This document shows, piece by piece, positions 63,440 to 64,000 of a DNA stretch of 64,000 nt. Source of the stretch: Enchytraeus crypticus (Eukaryota; Annelida; Clitellata; Enchytraeida; Enchytraeidae); contig CAJHZI010000884.1 of assembly GCA_905160935.1 (NCBI GenBank), forward strand, positions 1,434,001 through 1,498,000, written 5' to 3'. The translations under genes and the position numbers were made by a program. The notes beneath the pieces are model-generated. The model was not told where the DNA came from. It did no database searches and was given only the letters and a program-made list of their open reading frames with translations. Each line of letters starts with the position of its first letter. The stretch's first letter is position 1.

Positions 63440-64000
63440 TATCTGGATATTACTTTTTATAAGCCTTTAGGACGAGTTCAAACTACATCGATCATACATC
63501 TTAAGACCGAGGCGCAAATTACTGAAAAACATCATACCCATCATGCTAAAAAGTAGATTTATGGAAATTGGGGAATATATAAATATATTTTATTGCTCGT
63601 TATAATTTAATATCTCCGCATTATCAATGACAGAAAGGGAAACGTAATGCATTGTATTATGGGTGTGTTGTCACTATTAGTATAAACTGCACGGTCAGGG
63701 ATAACTTTAAAGGCTAAATGGCAAAGGCTTTAACGTTGGCTTACTGTCTCGAAGGTATGACCGTGAAAGGAGAGAGAGCATTGGATGGATTTGAACACTG
63801 AGACTACCGATCCCCGGTCGGATAACTTTTTCTTTTTAGATACGCACTTGACAGACGCACTCGCTACTGTTTCTTGCTTGTGTTGACGATTTGTTTGTAG
63901 TTTTTTCTCCATGTCGTTCCTTTATTAGTAATATATGCCTGTGTAAAATGAATAGCGCAGTGCAGTAAATTTCAGTAAGTACGAGTTACGAATAACCTTC
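63440..64000. other. Window end; possible tRNA-like relic only
   Basis: 63725-63835 has GGATTTGAACACTGAGACTA (B-box-like on the complement) near GGTCGGATAAC. No gene is supported. Confidence 0.3.

Overview
The window is A+T-rich metazoan DNA with two spliced genes, large introns and a dense, layered load of transposable elements. An invertebrate, probably a protostome, is the best guess: the first gene belongs to a peptide-receptor family I know mainly from protostomes, and the DNA is full of LINE and SINE debris plus one Polinton. The species cannot be named from what is visible.

0.1-10.8 kb is a complete but dead Polinton/Maverick element. It has 100-bp terminal inverted repeats (96/100 identical) and a 6-bp target duplication GCTATT. 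Inside are the broken remains of the virus-like gene set: a SAP-like DNA-binding protein, a conserved protein of unknown role, a membrane protein, a fibre-like protein, a pVI-like minor capsid protein, an adenovirus-type cysteine protease, the packaging ATPase, a basic GRGRP protein, a probable minor capsid protein and the N-terminal part of protein-primed DNA polymerase B. An internal deletion near 7.2 kb removed the major capsid gene and the polymerase domain; no integrase was found. A second transposon (8452-10308, TTA target duplication, palindrome-rich ends) sits inside the polymerase gene.

11.9-18.7 kb holds a three-exon class A GPCR (+ strand, 402 codons) of the DMSR-1/FMRFamide/sex-peptide-receptor-like type. 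Its 5.1-kb first intron is unusual. It opens with a minisatellite whose unit copies the exon-1 end and splice donor, and closes with another whose unit copies the splice acceptor and exon-2 start.

23.0-33.6 kb holds a six-exon gene on the - strand, convergent with the GPCR. Six pieces with matching splice phases give a 300-residue docking protein (DOK4/5/6-like): N-terminal PH domain, IRS-type PTB domain and a short proline-rich tail. Its introns carry a CR1/L2-like LINE end, SINEs, a foldback Tc1-like MITE and a minisatellite.

33.6-64 kb has no gene I can demonstrate. It contains four copies of one LINE family (34.6, 42.8, 50.4 and 58.1 kb), a different LINE end (43.7 kb), a non-autonomous hAT with 8-bp target duplication (40.5-42.0 kb), several SINE families, minisatellites (38.3, 53.1, 54.2 and 54.5 kb), a decayed THAP-domain fragment (60.8 kb) and a possible promoter plus tiny first exon near 62.8-63.1 kb.

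Two SINE families, called A and B here, share the same head but have different tails. The A tail matches the 3' end of the resident LINE; the B tail ends in (ATG)n and appears to seed several long TCA/ATG microsatellites. Family and clade names are from recognition of motifs and were not checked by a database search.
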